Shown piece after piece: positions 6,779-14,540 of a DNA stretch of 62,902 nucleotides. Source of the DNA: Modestobacter excelsi (GTDB taxonomy: Bacteria; Actinomycetota; Actinomycetes; Mycobacteriales; Geodermatophilaceae); the NCBI RefSeq assembly GCF_005930495.1, contig NZ_SJEX01000019.1:1-62902 (forward strand), in the 5' to 3' direction. Made by a program: the position numbers and the translations under genes. The notes under the pieces were generated by a model, which saw nothing but the letters and a program-made list of their open reading frames with translations, ran no database searches and was not told the DNA's origin. The stretch's first letter is position 1; each line of letters starts with the position of its first letter.

Positions 6779-8553
6779 CCCTGGACCAGCTCACCGAGAC
6801 CTTGGACGCCTACGGGGTACCTGAGCACACCGGGGATAACGAGTTGCTCGGCGACGTCGTCTCCGACCCGCACGACTGGGGCTGGGCCGCCTCGACCGAC
6901 GCCTACGTCTGGGCCACCGTCAAGGGCTGGGCCATCGAGGAGGTCACCGGCGGCCGTCATCAGTACCTGATGCGGCAGGCCGTCCGGATCGCCGCCATGC
7001 GACGACGGCGCTGCCTGGCCGAGGCCGACTACGCCACGGTCGTCGCGGTCCTCAGTGCCCGGATGGCTGAGTTGGTCACCCTCGAGCCAGTACGCAAGCT
7101 GGCACCGGGAGAGGTCGCCGAGGCGTTGGCGTGGGGGGTGGCGAAGGCCGCCCGGAAGTCCGACGACGACATCGAGGCCGAGCTGGGCCACCACAGCCAC
7201 GGTGCGGCCGACCTGGTCGGTACCGAAGTCGTCGCCGACGCCCTCAGCCGCCTGCAGAAACCTCCCAGCCGCCCCGTGCAGGCCGATTCCCCCTCTGATC
7301 CCCTCTGGGACGACCGGCCGGTCCTGCGGCGCGTGCACGACTTCGCCCGAGCCCGGATGGTGGCACCGCTGGCCGTGCTGGGGGTGGCGATGGCCCGCGC
7401 CGTCGCCGCGGTCCCGCCGGGCTACGTGCTGCCTCCCACGATCGGCGGGCACGGCACCCTGAACCAGTTCATCGCCCTGGTCGGCCCCTCCGGGGGTGGC
7501 AAGGGGGCCGCGCTCGCGGCAGGCGACGACGTCCTGGACCTGTCCGGCTTCCGCGACGCTCTGGATGGCTCGCCGGTGCTGCACACCTCCGACGTCGGCT
7601 CCGGTGAGGGCGTCGTCCACCAGTACGCCCGCTACGAGGGCAAGGACGGAGTGAGGCAGTACCGGCAGTCGGTGCTGTTCAACGTCCCGGAGATCGACCA
7701 GGCCACCGCCGTCAGCTCCCGGCAGGGCTCCACGCTGATGGCGGTCCTGCGCAAGGCCTACTCCGGGGAGGCCCTGTCCTTCGCCTACGCCGACCCGACC
7801 AAGCGGCTGCACCTTCGGGCGCACGCCTACCGGATGGCACTGGTAGCCGGGGTCCAGCCCGGCCGGGCCGCCGCGCTGCTCGATGACGCCGACGGTGGCA
7901 CCCCGCAGCGCTTCCTCTGGCTGCCGGTCACCGACCCGACCATGCCGCGCGAGCGCCCGGCCCAGCCGAAGCCGTGGACGGTCGAGCTGCCCCCACCGGT
8001 GGTCGGCCAGAAAGAGATCGCGGTCTGCACCGAGGCCACCGGGGAGATCACCGAGGCGCACTGGCGGCGCAGCCGAGGAGAAGGTGACGCCCTCGACGGC
8101 CACTCGCTCTACACACGGTTGAAGGTCGCCGCCGCCCTCGCGGTGCTCGATGGCCACCTCGGCAGCAAAGGCGTCACAGACGAGGACTGGCAGCTCGCCG
8201 GGGTGCTGATGGCCATCTCCGACGACACCCGCGCCAAGGTGCAGGCCGAGCTTCGCCGGACGTCGGCCCAGGCCAACAAGGCCCGCGCGGAGGCCGAGGC
8301 CGTCCGGGACATCGTCAGGGCCGACACCGTCGCCGACGCCGGGGTGCAGAAGGCCGGCCGGGCCGTCCTGACCGCTCTCCGCAAGCAGGCCGGCGAGTGG
8401 AGGTCCACCCGGGAGATTCGGGCCGCCGTGGCTGGCCGGGTGAAGCCGCACTTGGCCGACGCGCTGGACGTCCTGGTCCGTGCTGGCTCGGTGGACGTGG
8501 AGCAGTTCGACCACAACGGCCAGCCGGGATGGCGCTACCGGGTGCGGTCGTGA
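6772..8553 (+). CDS. Replication helicase / D5-like ATPase with C-terminal winged helix
   Basis: From GTG 6772 the product is 593 aa (600 aa if GTG 6751 is used). A P-loop-like ALVGPSGGGKG lies about residues 233-243. It is followed by LHTSDVGSGEGVVHQ and a Walker-B-like VLFNVPEIDQ segment (about 302-311). The C-terminal 60 residues (TALRKQAGEWRSTREIRAAV onward) look like a winged-helix DNA-binding domain. It overlaps the prim-pol gene by 7 nt. Together they match the primase plus helicase organisation of satellite Rep proteins. The final P-loop residue is Gly rather than Ser/Thr, so ATPase activity should be tested. Confidence 0.7.
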   Translation: MLTLDQLTETLDAYGVPEHTGDNELLGDVVSDPHDWGWAASTDAYVWATVKGWAIEEVTGGRHQYLMRQAVRIAAMRRRRCLAEADYATVVAVLSARMAELVTLEPVRKLAPGEVAEALAWGVAKAARKSDDDIEAELGHHSHGAADLVGTEVVADALSRLQKPPSRPVQADSPSDPLWDDRPVLRRVHDFARARMVAPLAVLGVAMARAVAAVPPGYVLPPTIGGHGTLNQFIALVGPSGGGKGAALAAGDDVLDLSGFRDALDGSPVLHTSDVGSGEGVVHQYARYEGKDGVRQYRQSVLFNVPEIDQATAVSSRQGSTLMAVLRKAYSGEALSFAYADPTKRLHLRAHAYRMALVAGVQPGRAAALLDDADGGTPQRFLWLPVTDPTMPRERPAQPKPWTVELPPPVVGQKEIAVCTEATGEITEAHWRRSRGEGDALDGHSLYTRLKVAAALAVLDGHLGSKGVTDEDWQLAGVLMAISDDTRAKVQAELRRTSAQANKARAEAEAVRDIVRADTVADAGVQKAGRAVLTALRKQAGEWRSTREIRAAVAGRVKPHLADALDVLVRAGSVDVEQFDHNGQPGWRYRVRS

Positions 8554-8570
8554 ACGGCCACCGCCGCAGG

Positions 8571-8722
8571 GACGGGGGGACGCAGGGACAGGTGTCCCCC
8601 CGTCCCTCCGGCCAGAGGCCTTCATGGGCAGTCAGTACTTCTTCTTCACCTGCACGTTTGCCGGTGGCCTCACATGGACGGTCCCCGCCACGGGGGGACA
8701 CCTGTCCCTTTGTCCCCCCGGT
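8571..8722. repeat. Large inverted repeat after the helicase gene: candidate replication origin
   Basis: A 31-bp block at 8571-8601 is repeated in inverted orientation at 8692-8722 with about four mismatches. Each arm contains ggggggac, cagggacaggtgtcccccc and further gggac repeats, so each arm is itself partly self-complementary. Another cagggac lies at 8767. The 90 bp between the arms is less GC-rich. The place, directly downstream of the replication genes, and the iterated motifs fit an element origin. A transcription terminator is the main alternative. Confidence 0.55.
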
Positions 8723-8823
8723 GACCCGAGGAAATCTCCTCACCCGGGAGCAGTAGCCCTCGTACGCAGGGACGCCAACCCCACCCCTCCTCCGCCAGCA
8801 CGACACCTCCAGGAGAAATCACA

Positions 8824-9234
8824 ATGAGCAATCGTCGCCGCGTCCGGCCGTCGCCCAGTGCGCATCGCATGAAGGTGCTCGCCGACGCCGCAGGCCTCGG
8901 GTTCCAGCCCGACCACGAACCATCCCTCTGGCTCAGGGAGACGATCAGCGACCTGCGGGCCAGCATCATGGCCGCAGCCTTCAGGCTCTGCCCGCACCTG
9001 CGCCCCGGCATGGTCGTCGTCACCGCGCTGTGGGCACCCGGCCGGATGGTCTGCACCGCGTGCCTCCCGATGTTGGCCGTCGCCGGCGACGAGGACCGCA
9101 CATGTGACCGCTGCGGCGACATCGTCGAGGCAGGGCAGATCCATCCGGGAATGACGTCTCTCGACCCGTCCGGCTCATTGCTGGTGCTGCTCGGGCTCTG
9201 CCCCACGTGCTCGCGACGCGAGGTCGCCGCATGA
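8824..9234 (+). CDS. Hypothetical zinc-ribbon protein
   Basis: This 136-aa protein starts at an ATG preceded by aggagaaatcaca. Three CxxC pairs (CTAC, CDRC, CPTC), at about residues 77-80, 96-99 and 126-129, suggest zinc binding. The N-terminal part is basic (MSNRRRVRPSPSAHRMK). It lies between the replication module and the terminase-like gene, and its stop overlaps the ATG of a tiny ORF. Function is not recognised; a DNA-binding or packaging-related role is possible from context only. Confidence 0.65.
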   Translation: MSNRRRVRPSPSAHRMKVLADAAGLGFQPDHEPSLWLRETISDLRASIMAAAFRLCPHLRPGMVVVTALWAPGRMVCTACLPMLAVAGDEDRTCDRCGDIVEAGQIHPGMTSLDPSGSLLVLLGLCPTCSRREVAA

Positions 9235-9335
9235 CCACCCTGAACGACCCAGGCGGGGCCCCCTCCCCCCGGTCCGCCGCGGACACCGGAACGCACTGCT
9301 CTTTTTCCTCCGCACACCTCTGGGGGAACTCGTGA
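9231..9335 (+). CDS. Tiny ORF coupled to the zinc-ribbon gene
   Basis: This 34-codon ORF starts at an ATG overlapping the previous TGA (ATGA). The peptide is Pro/Ser/His-rich with no recognisable domain. It may simply carry ribosomes toward the next gene, whose ribosome-binding site (aaggagg) follows 13 bases after this stop. Confidence 0.35.
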   Translation: MTTLNDPGGAPSPRSAADTGTHCSFSSAHLWGNS

Positions 9336-9357
9336 TCTTGATGGTGAAGGAGGACTG

Positions 9358-9900
9358 ATGGCTGGGATGGGACCGCCGCCGAAGCCCTACGGTTCTGCCG
9401 CCCGGCATCGCTGGGCGAAGCCGAAGGCCACGGCGGCCGTGCTGCACACGCCGGAGCCTGGCGAGATCCGAGAGCCGGCGCTGCCTCGCCGCGCGCCCGA
9501 GACGGCTGAGTGGCACCCGCAGACGACGGCGTGGTGGCGCGACGTGTGGGGGTCGCCGATGGCCCCCGAGTACGACAACAGCGACCGGCACGGCCTGTTC
9601 GCGCTCGCCATGATCGTCAACGACTTCTGGTCGACCAACGATGCGAGGGAGCGCCGCGAGGCAGCCCAGGAGATCCGGCTTCAGGCACAGCGATACGGCC
9701 TCTCGCCGATGGACCGCCGCCGTCTCCAGTGGGACATCGAGCGGGCCGACGAGGCCCAGGCCAAGAGTGACGAGCGCCGAAGGCATCGGCTCGAGAGGGC
9801 CCCTGAGCCGACCGCGGTGCAGGCCAGTCCTCGTACCGATCGGCCGGTCGATCCGCGCGCCATCCTCCGGTCGCTGCCGACCGGCGACGGGGCGAGTTGA
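9358..9900 (+). CDS. terS: Terminase small subunit-like protein
   Basis: The 180-aa product matches the pattern of actinophage terminase small subunits as I remember it. A WHPQTTAWWRDVWGSPMAPE block (about residues 51-70) is followed by HGLFALAMIVNDFW, EIRLQAQRYGLSPMDRRRLQ and a charged tail. TerS recognises the DNA to be packaged and recruits the large terminase. No large terminase or structural genes are present, so a TerS alone would suit a satellite that redirects a helper phage's packaging machine. It has a near-consensus ribosome-binding site (aaggaggactg). Assignment rests on remembered family motifs. Confidence 0.7.
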   Translation: MAGMGPPPKPYGSAARHRWAKPKATAAVLHTPEPGEIREPALPRRAPETAEWHPQTTAWWRDVWGSPMAPEYDNSDRHGLFALAMIVNDFWSTNDARERREAAQEIRLQAQRYGLSPMDRRRLQWDIERADEAQAKSDERRRHRLERAPEPTAVQASPRTDRPVDPRAILRSLPTGDGAS

Positions 9901-10016
9901 GGTTGGTGCCCGCGTCGTCCTGGCCCGCCCCGCCCGCTGGTGCTGGGCGTCTTGACCCACACCCCCATCTCCCTTGCGAACGAGGCGAGGGCAACCGAGA
10001 AGGAGAACGAGAGAGC

Positions 10017-10442
10017 ATGACCGAAATTCGCTACGGCAACGAGCAGAAGCACCCGCTGACGGTCGACTACCGCGAGGCCCAGCCTGGGCCGCTCACCGGC
10101 CCTGACCGGCCGCTCACGCTCGACCCCGACCCCGGCCGGTGGCCGCACCCCTCGACCCTGACCTTCGACCAGGCTGCGCAGGTCGGAACGGCTCCGGCCC
10201 GGGTCCGCGAGGCCCTGGGGGCCGAGCTGGGCGCTTGGTACGGCACGGAGAGCCGCCGCCTGTCTGCGGACCACGAGCGGCTCGCACGTGACGCCGCCAT
10301 GGAGGATCGTGGCCGCGTCGTCGTGAGCAGTGATGCGTTGCGGCAGCGGCAGCGGGCGCGCCACCACGCCGACGCCTGGGCGGGCCTGCTCAACGTCAGC
10401 GTGGATGGCGTGCAGGAGATGCGGAACGGGGTCGGTGGGTGA
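10017..10442 (+). CDS. Hypothetical protein downstream of terS
   Basis: This 141-aa protein has a clear ribosome-binding site (gaaggag, about 12 nt before the ATG). It has an N-terminal polar half and a helical, arginine-rich C-terminal half (LRQRQRARHHADAWAGLLNV). It belongs to the same operon as terS, and its stop overlaps the GTG of the next gene. No family is recognised. A head-morphogenesis or packaging accessory role is a context guess only. Confidence 0.6.
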   Translation: MTEIRYGNEQKHPLTVDYREAQPGPLTGPDRPLTLDPDPGRWPHPSTLTFDQAAQVGTAPARVREALGAELGAWYGTESRRLSADHERLARDAAMEDRGRVVVSSDALRQRQRARHHADAWAGLLNVSVDGVQEMRNGVGG

Positions 10443-10678
10443 GGGCCGGACAGGGTGGGCTCGATGAAGCCCGCCGACGTTTCGGCCAGCAGCCGGGCGG
10501 CAGTTCGGTCCGGCCCGGGGAGTGGACGGTGCGGCGGCTCGCCGACACTCAGGGCGGGGTGGGTGCCTGTGAGGCCGCCGCTCGTGCCGGTGACCTGTCG
10601 GCGCGCGCAGTACTAGTCGAGTGGCGGCAGGCCGCCTGGGAGGCCGTCCAGGCCGGTGCTCCGGTCTGGCACCGGTGA
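10439..10678 (+). CDS. Hypothetical protein (79 aa)
   Basis: It starts at a GTG overlapping the previous stop in a GTGA junction. The product is small and mostly helical (ARAGDLSARAVLVEWRQAAW). No domain is recognised. It is the last gene of the left-end, plus-strand operon. After it come about 190 bases without a gene. Confidence 0.5.
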   Translation: MRAGQGGLDEARRRFGQQPGGSSVRPGEWTVRRLADTQGGVGACEAAARAGDLSARAVLVEWRQAAWEAVQAGAPVWHR

Positions 10679-10871
10679 ACTAGCTGCTGCCCGGCGGCAG
10701 GCTCGCCGACCGGCCAGCCTGCCGCCGAGCAGCGGCGAGGTAACCATCGCCCGACAATCCCCGGCGCAAATGAGGCCGAGCGACGCTTCGGCTGGCGCGC
10801 CATTGCCTACACGCGGAATGAAGTGGCGCTGCTAACGCGTTGAATACAGTGGAGAGAGGTGTGGCCCCGGA

Positions 10872-11150
10872 ATGGATAGCTGGTTCAAGATACAAGAGCC
10901 TGGGGACCCTGAACCGTGGGCTCTGGTTTATTGGGGCCCGGACCACCACATCCGGCGCTACGTCGAGGGCCAAGGGCTCATCTACTGGCCCATGATGATC
11001 TGGTTTCTCGGGTTCGGTGGCGACCTCGGCGGCAAACCAATCACGCTGACCGAGGCCAAACAGCTGGTCGACGCCGGGATCGGCAGGCTCCCGCCGGGCC
11101 AGCGGCTTCCCGACAGTCAGGGCGTTGCTGCGATCCTGATGCCGACGTAG
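10872..11150 (+). CDS. Hypothetical protein (92 aa)
   Basis: The ATG is preceded by a purine-rich gagagagg about 13 nt upstream. The product is rich in Trp and Tyr (PWALVYWGPDHHIRRYVEGQ, then YWPMMIWFLGFGGDLGG), with a hydrophobic central stretch. It ends in TLTEAKQLVDAGIGRLPPGQ, a compact helical segment. No family is recognised. It lies alone between the packaging-like operon and the cargo region. Confidence 0.5.
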   Translation: MDSWFKIQEPGDPEPWALVYWGPDHHIRRYVEGQGLIYWPMMIWFLGFGGDLGGKPITLTEAKQLVDAGIGRLPPGQRLPDSQGVAAILMPT

Positions 11151-11579
11151 GCCGCGGATCTTCCGCCAGGACGGCATCGTGAGCGTCCAGGGCAGCCCTC
11201 GGTAGGTGCCGCAGTCCGACGTCTCGGTAGGGCCGTCCGCTCTACGCGACGGTCGGCGTATCCCCATCGGGCGAGGCGAGTAGTGCCTAGGACGTGAACT
11301 TGGCGGGTGGGTCGTCGGGCTGGCTACTACCGGCTGCGTCCACGGGCGGTGTTCGTCTACTTCGCCGAAGCAGCGACGGCCGGTTCGTCGAACGCATCTA
11401 CGGATACGTGGCGCGCCACGCCGGCTGGCCGCCTCGACGGCCCGACCCTATGAACCGCGATTCCGTCCGAGGCGCTTGAGTCCCGAACTGCAGGGGCCTT
11501 CCGCCTACTCGTGGATCAGGCGGTGTTGGCAGTCATGCGCGGCTTGCGGGCGTCGGGGACTTCGCCTCTTGTGGGGAGG
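11151..11579. other. 429-bp stretch without a supported gene
   Basis: A 61-codon plus-strand frame (11294-11479) is open but has no ribosome-binding site and no recognisable domain. I see no convincing gene, repeat or RNA here. It may hold the converging ends of neighbouring transcripts. Confidence 0.5.
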
Positions 11580-12005
11580 TCATGCGTAGGCCAGTGCTCC
11601 AACGAGGATGCTGAGCACGCCGAGGACCCCCAGGATGCCGACCACTAGGCCAGCGATTGCAAATCCTCGGCGGGTGTAGCGGCGGGACATCGCAACCGAC
11701 GACAGAACGATGCCCACGATCGCGGCCAGAGGTGCGAGAAAGGCGAGAACCCTGCCGAAGTCCTCGTATCGCCATGTCGTCTCGATAAGGATGATACCGA
11801 AAATCGGCAGCAGGAAGGCGGCGATGCCGCACGCCAACCCCCAAATGCCTAGGCTTGTCGACCGCGGTGGCACTCGGGCTGCGGTCGGCATTGGCACCGG
11901 CACGTAGTAATAGCCAGGCTGCGGCGGAACAAAGTACGGCTGTTCTTGTGAATCGGTCGGGCGCGGCTGATCCTGAAGTGGCGCGCCATCCTGCGTCTGA
12001 GCCAT
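11580..12005 (-). CDS. DUF4190-like small membrane protein
   Basis: The 141-aa product has a proline/tyrosine-rich cytoplasmic N-terminus (PPQPGYYYVPVPMPTAARVP). Three transmembrane helices follow at about residues 52-72, 83-103 and 118-139. The segment between helices (VAMSRRYTRRGFAIAGLVVG) resembles the DUF4190 pattern common in actinobacteria. The ATG at 12005 follows a GGGGACGG ribosome-binding region and matches the family N-terminus better than the much longer open frame. Function is unknown. Confidence 0.65.
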   Translation of the reverse strand: MAQTQDGAPLQDQPRPTDSQEQPYFVPPQPGYYYVPVPMPTAARVPPRSTSLGIWGLACGIAAFLLPIFGIILIETTWRYEDFGRVLAFLAPLAAIVGIVLSSVAMSRRYTRRGFAIAGLVVGILGVLGVLSILVGALAYA

Positions 12006-12478
12006 GTGACATCCGTCCCCGTGGGTCGTCGTGAGTGCCCATAGCGTGGTCATTTCGGGGTCGCCAGTCCATGAGATAGGAGGCTCGGTCACTCTTTGTT
12101 GGCAGCCGCGATCGAGGCACCCCTGGGGCCTATGGGTAAAGAATCCGCGCGACGAGGTGCTCGAGCGCCTGCGGGCTGCGGCCGTCGAACGTCGCGCCGC
12201 GCGCCGTTGGCTCGCCGACTTCACCGCCGCGCACGGCGTCCGTTCCCCGGCACGTCGTCCCGCGAAGGACGCGTACGCCGGGCGACCGGTCGCTGGGCGC
12301 AGCTCATCCATTGTGCGGTCGCTGTCGGCCGTACCACGGCCGATGTCGCCCGAGCGGCGGGCTGCGCTGCGCCGTCGCTGTACCGACACTCTTGGGTGAA
12401 GGGCTGAGAGTGCCGAAGGGCACGCGCGCCCCCGGGCGGGGGACGCGGGGAGAAATGTGGAAGCCCTAGCGTCTTCCC
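12006..12478. other. Region without an intact gene; possible decayed HTH gene
   Basis: Two overlapping plus-strand frames look protein-like in pieces. One gives LERLRAAAVERRAARRWLAD (about 12160-12220) and the other GRTTADVARAAGCAAPSLYR (about 12330-12390), the latter like a helix-turn-helix. They are in different frames and neither is convincing alone, so a frameshifted small regulator is possible. Confidence 0.3.
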
Positions 12479-12730
12479 ATGCCGTACCCGCCCCGACCGC
12501 AGCTGAGCCCGCTGTCGGACTTCGCTGGCACCGCAGTGTCCCGCCCTGACCCCGCGGTGCAAGCGCGGGTGGAGCGGTTCGTGCTCGAGCAGTACGCCAC
12601 CGGCCGATCGCTCCGAGAGATCGCCGAGCTGACCGACCGGTCGTTTTCCGCCGTCCGCAAGATCCTCGACAAGCACGGGGTGCACCGGCGCGCGGTGGGT
12701 GCCGCCCGCATCGACCCGACCAATGATTGA
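12479..12730 (+). CDS. Small helix-turn-helix protein
   Basis: The 83-aa product contains a clear helix-turn-helix (RSLREIAELTDRSFSAVRKI, about residues 43-62) followed by LDKHGVHRRAVGAA. Such short proteins are common in actinobacteria and probably bind DNA as regulators. There is no Shine-Dalgarno sequence. A TAGCGT -10-like box at 12469-12474 lies close before the ATG and suggests a leaderless transcript. It could regulate element genes, but its target is not visible. Confidence 0.65.
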   Translation: MPYPPRPQLSPLSDFAGTAVSRPDPAVQARVERFVLEQYATGRSLREIAELTDRSFSAVRKILDKHGVHRRAVGAARIDPTND

Positions 12731-13400
12731 GCCCCGCCCTGCCGCTGGCCATGGAGCAGTGACGCTTGCCGACCATTTCAATCAGGTCGAGGGACTACGC
12801 GCGCGGGCCGCCTGGACCATGTTCCAGCCGCGTGGTCGGCGTTCGGACAGGAGTGCGCGGCATGGCCTGCTGAGCGGAGGCGTCAGTCCTTTGGCGTCGT
12901 CGCCGTGTGTACGCCCACCCCTGACGAAGCCCTTGCGATTGACCTGCAGGCCGCGCTGGCTCGGCACGGGGCGTTGTGGGTCAGTCCACCCCCGGCCGGT
13001 CGCGCTCATCACCCAGAGGAGGCCACCGGGTGGCCGTGGAGCCGGCTGCACACACCCGAGGGGCTTGGCTCGGCTTGGCGTTCATCTTCCGGGGCAGTTC
13101 TTCGAGGGCGCTAAACTTGGGTGGCACCGGGCCGTAAACCTGCGCACGCTCAACTGACGAGACTGCTGAGCCGAGCGTCACGATGGCACTGGCTCGCTCC
13201 CTGGTCGAGTGATCCTTAGACGCCGCTGGTGCGTGTTGTCCCAGTAGAAGTGAACGACGTGCATCCGTCCCCGCACGCCGCGCACTGCTTCTTCTCCACG
13301 ACCACACCGCTACCGGGTTGGTACGACGGGATCATTTCCCGGCGATAGCAGGCCGTGTCCTGGTGACGCAACGGAATCGACGTGTAGCAGGCTGAAGCCT
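12731..13400. other. 670-bp region with at most one weak small ORF
   Basis: Between the HTH gene and the DUF3883 gene only one plus-strand frame (12905-13114) looks at all protein-like. The rest has no supported gene. A duplicated cggcttggc (near 13068-13082) is the only small repeat noticed. Confidence 0.4.
12905..13114 (+). CDS. Doubtful small ORF (69 aa)
   Basis: It opens with GTG and reads MCTPTPDEALAIDLQAALAR, then HGALWVSPPP, which is a plausible soluble peptide. The C-terminal third is low-complexity Ser/Gly/Arg. No ribosome-binding site or family is seen. Reported because it is the only reasonable frame in this gap. Confidence 0.3.
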   Translation: MCTPTPDEALAIDLQAALARHGALWVSPPPAGRAHHPEEATGWPWSRLHTPEGLGSAWRSSSGAVLRGR

Positions 13401-14453
13401 GTGGCTCTCAACACCTGGTGGACTTCGGACCCGGCCCAGCGGTACTGGATGGAGATCACGCATCGGGAGGATCTCGGCGCGAACCTGCACGCCCCGAAGC
13501 TGAACGCCGGGGTCTGGTCTTACGACCTGGTCAGCCAGGTGCAGCCCGGCGACCGGATACTCCATTGGAAGTCAGGACCGACCCGCGCGATGTTGGGCTG
13601 GTCGCAGGTAACGGGTCCCGCGACGACGGTCCCGCAGTACACCTGGCAGCCACGCGGCACCGTCGGCCGATCCCAGCGCGGCCCGCGAACCTCCGAGGGC
13701 TGGGTGGCCCCTTTGGGCGGACTGACGATGTTCTCCAGGCCACCCACCCTGGAGGCGTTGCTGCCGCTGCTCGACAACCTTCTGGAGCTGAGCGCAGCGC
13801 TGGCGGCGAGACACGGCGAGCCGACCTACTTCCCCTTCTACCGCTACGGCGGGACGCGGGTCAGAACCCAGCAAGCCTACTTCGTCAAGTTCCCCGTCGA
13901 ACTGTTCGACCTCATCCCAGGCATTGAGTCGGCGAGGCGTAGCGCGGAGGCCGAGGTTGAGGACGCCGACGTCCCGGAGGACTTCCAGCCCGCCAGCAAG
14001 GCAGCCCCCTGCGGGCGTACCACGCGCGCTCAGGACCCCAAGCTCCGCGCCGCGATCGAGCGCCGCTCCTTAGACGTGGCAGTGGCCTACTACCAGGGTC
14101 TCGGGGCCACCGATTGGAAGGAGCTCGGCAAGCCGTACGACATTGCCGTCACCGTTGATGGCATTGAACGTCACTGTGAGGTCAAGGGCAGCTCGATGGT
14201 CATCGACACGGTCGAGCTCACGATCAACGAGGTCGACCACGGGAGAGCCTGCGCCTACGCCGACCTGATCGTCGTGGATGGCATCACGGTGTCACGAGAT
14301 AAGGCAACCGGAGAGATCCACGCGACTGGGGGCCGGCCCCGCATATGGTCCGACTGGTCACCCGCCGAGGATGCCCTTAAAGCCCGCAAGTTCGCCTACC
14401 AGCTCCCGGATGCCGGGCGTAAGGGTGATCCAGAGGATCTCCCGCAGGCGTGA
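13401..14453 (+). CDS. PUA/EVE-like plus DUF3883 nuclease: predicted modification-dependent restriction protein
   Basis: The 350-aa product has two parts. The N-terminal 130 residues (RYWMEITHREDLGANLHAPK, then PGDRILHWKSGPTRAMLGWS) look like a PUA/EVE fold, a reader of modified bases. The C-terminal region (about 215-300) matches DUF3883. It has LDVAVAYYQGLG, PYDIAV and HCEVKGSS, giving the Asp and Glu-x-Lys of a PD-(D/E)xK nuclease, and then ELTINEVDHG. Reader plus nuclease suggests a type IV defence enzyme that cuts modified phage DNA. A second reader-nuclease gene follows 87 bp later in the same direction. A GTG start at 13401 has no strong ribosome-binding site. Confidence 0.75.
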   Translation: MALNTWWTSDPAQRYWMEITHREDLGANLHAPKLNAGVWSYDLVSQVQPGDRILHWKSGPTRAMLGWSQVTGPATTVPQYTWQPRGTVGRSQRGPRTSEGWVAPLGGLTMFSRPPTLEALLPLLDNLLELSAALAARHGEPTYFPFYRYGGTRVRTQQAYFVKFPVELFDLIPGIESARRSAEAEVEDADVPEDFQPASKAAPCGRTTRAQDPKLRAAIERRSLDVAVAYYQGLGATDWKELGKPYDIAVTVDGIERHCEVKGSSMVIDTVELTINEVDHGRACAYADLIVVDGITVSRDKATGEIHATGGRPRIWSDWSPAEDALKARKFAYQLPDAGRKGDPEDLPQA

Positions 14454-14540
14454 CCGCATGAGTACTCGGCAGGTGTCGGGTCGACTTCCTGCCAGCTGGG
14501 GCGGCTACGTTCCGGCCATGCATCCCGGAGGCAGCCACTC

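Noticed and set aside
11294-11479. 61-codon ORF in the element
   Set aside because: No ribosome-binding site, no domain, low-complexity composition.
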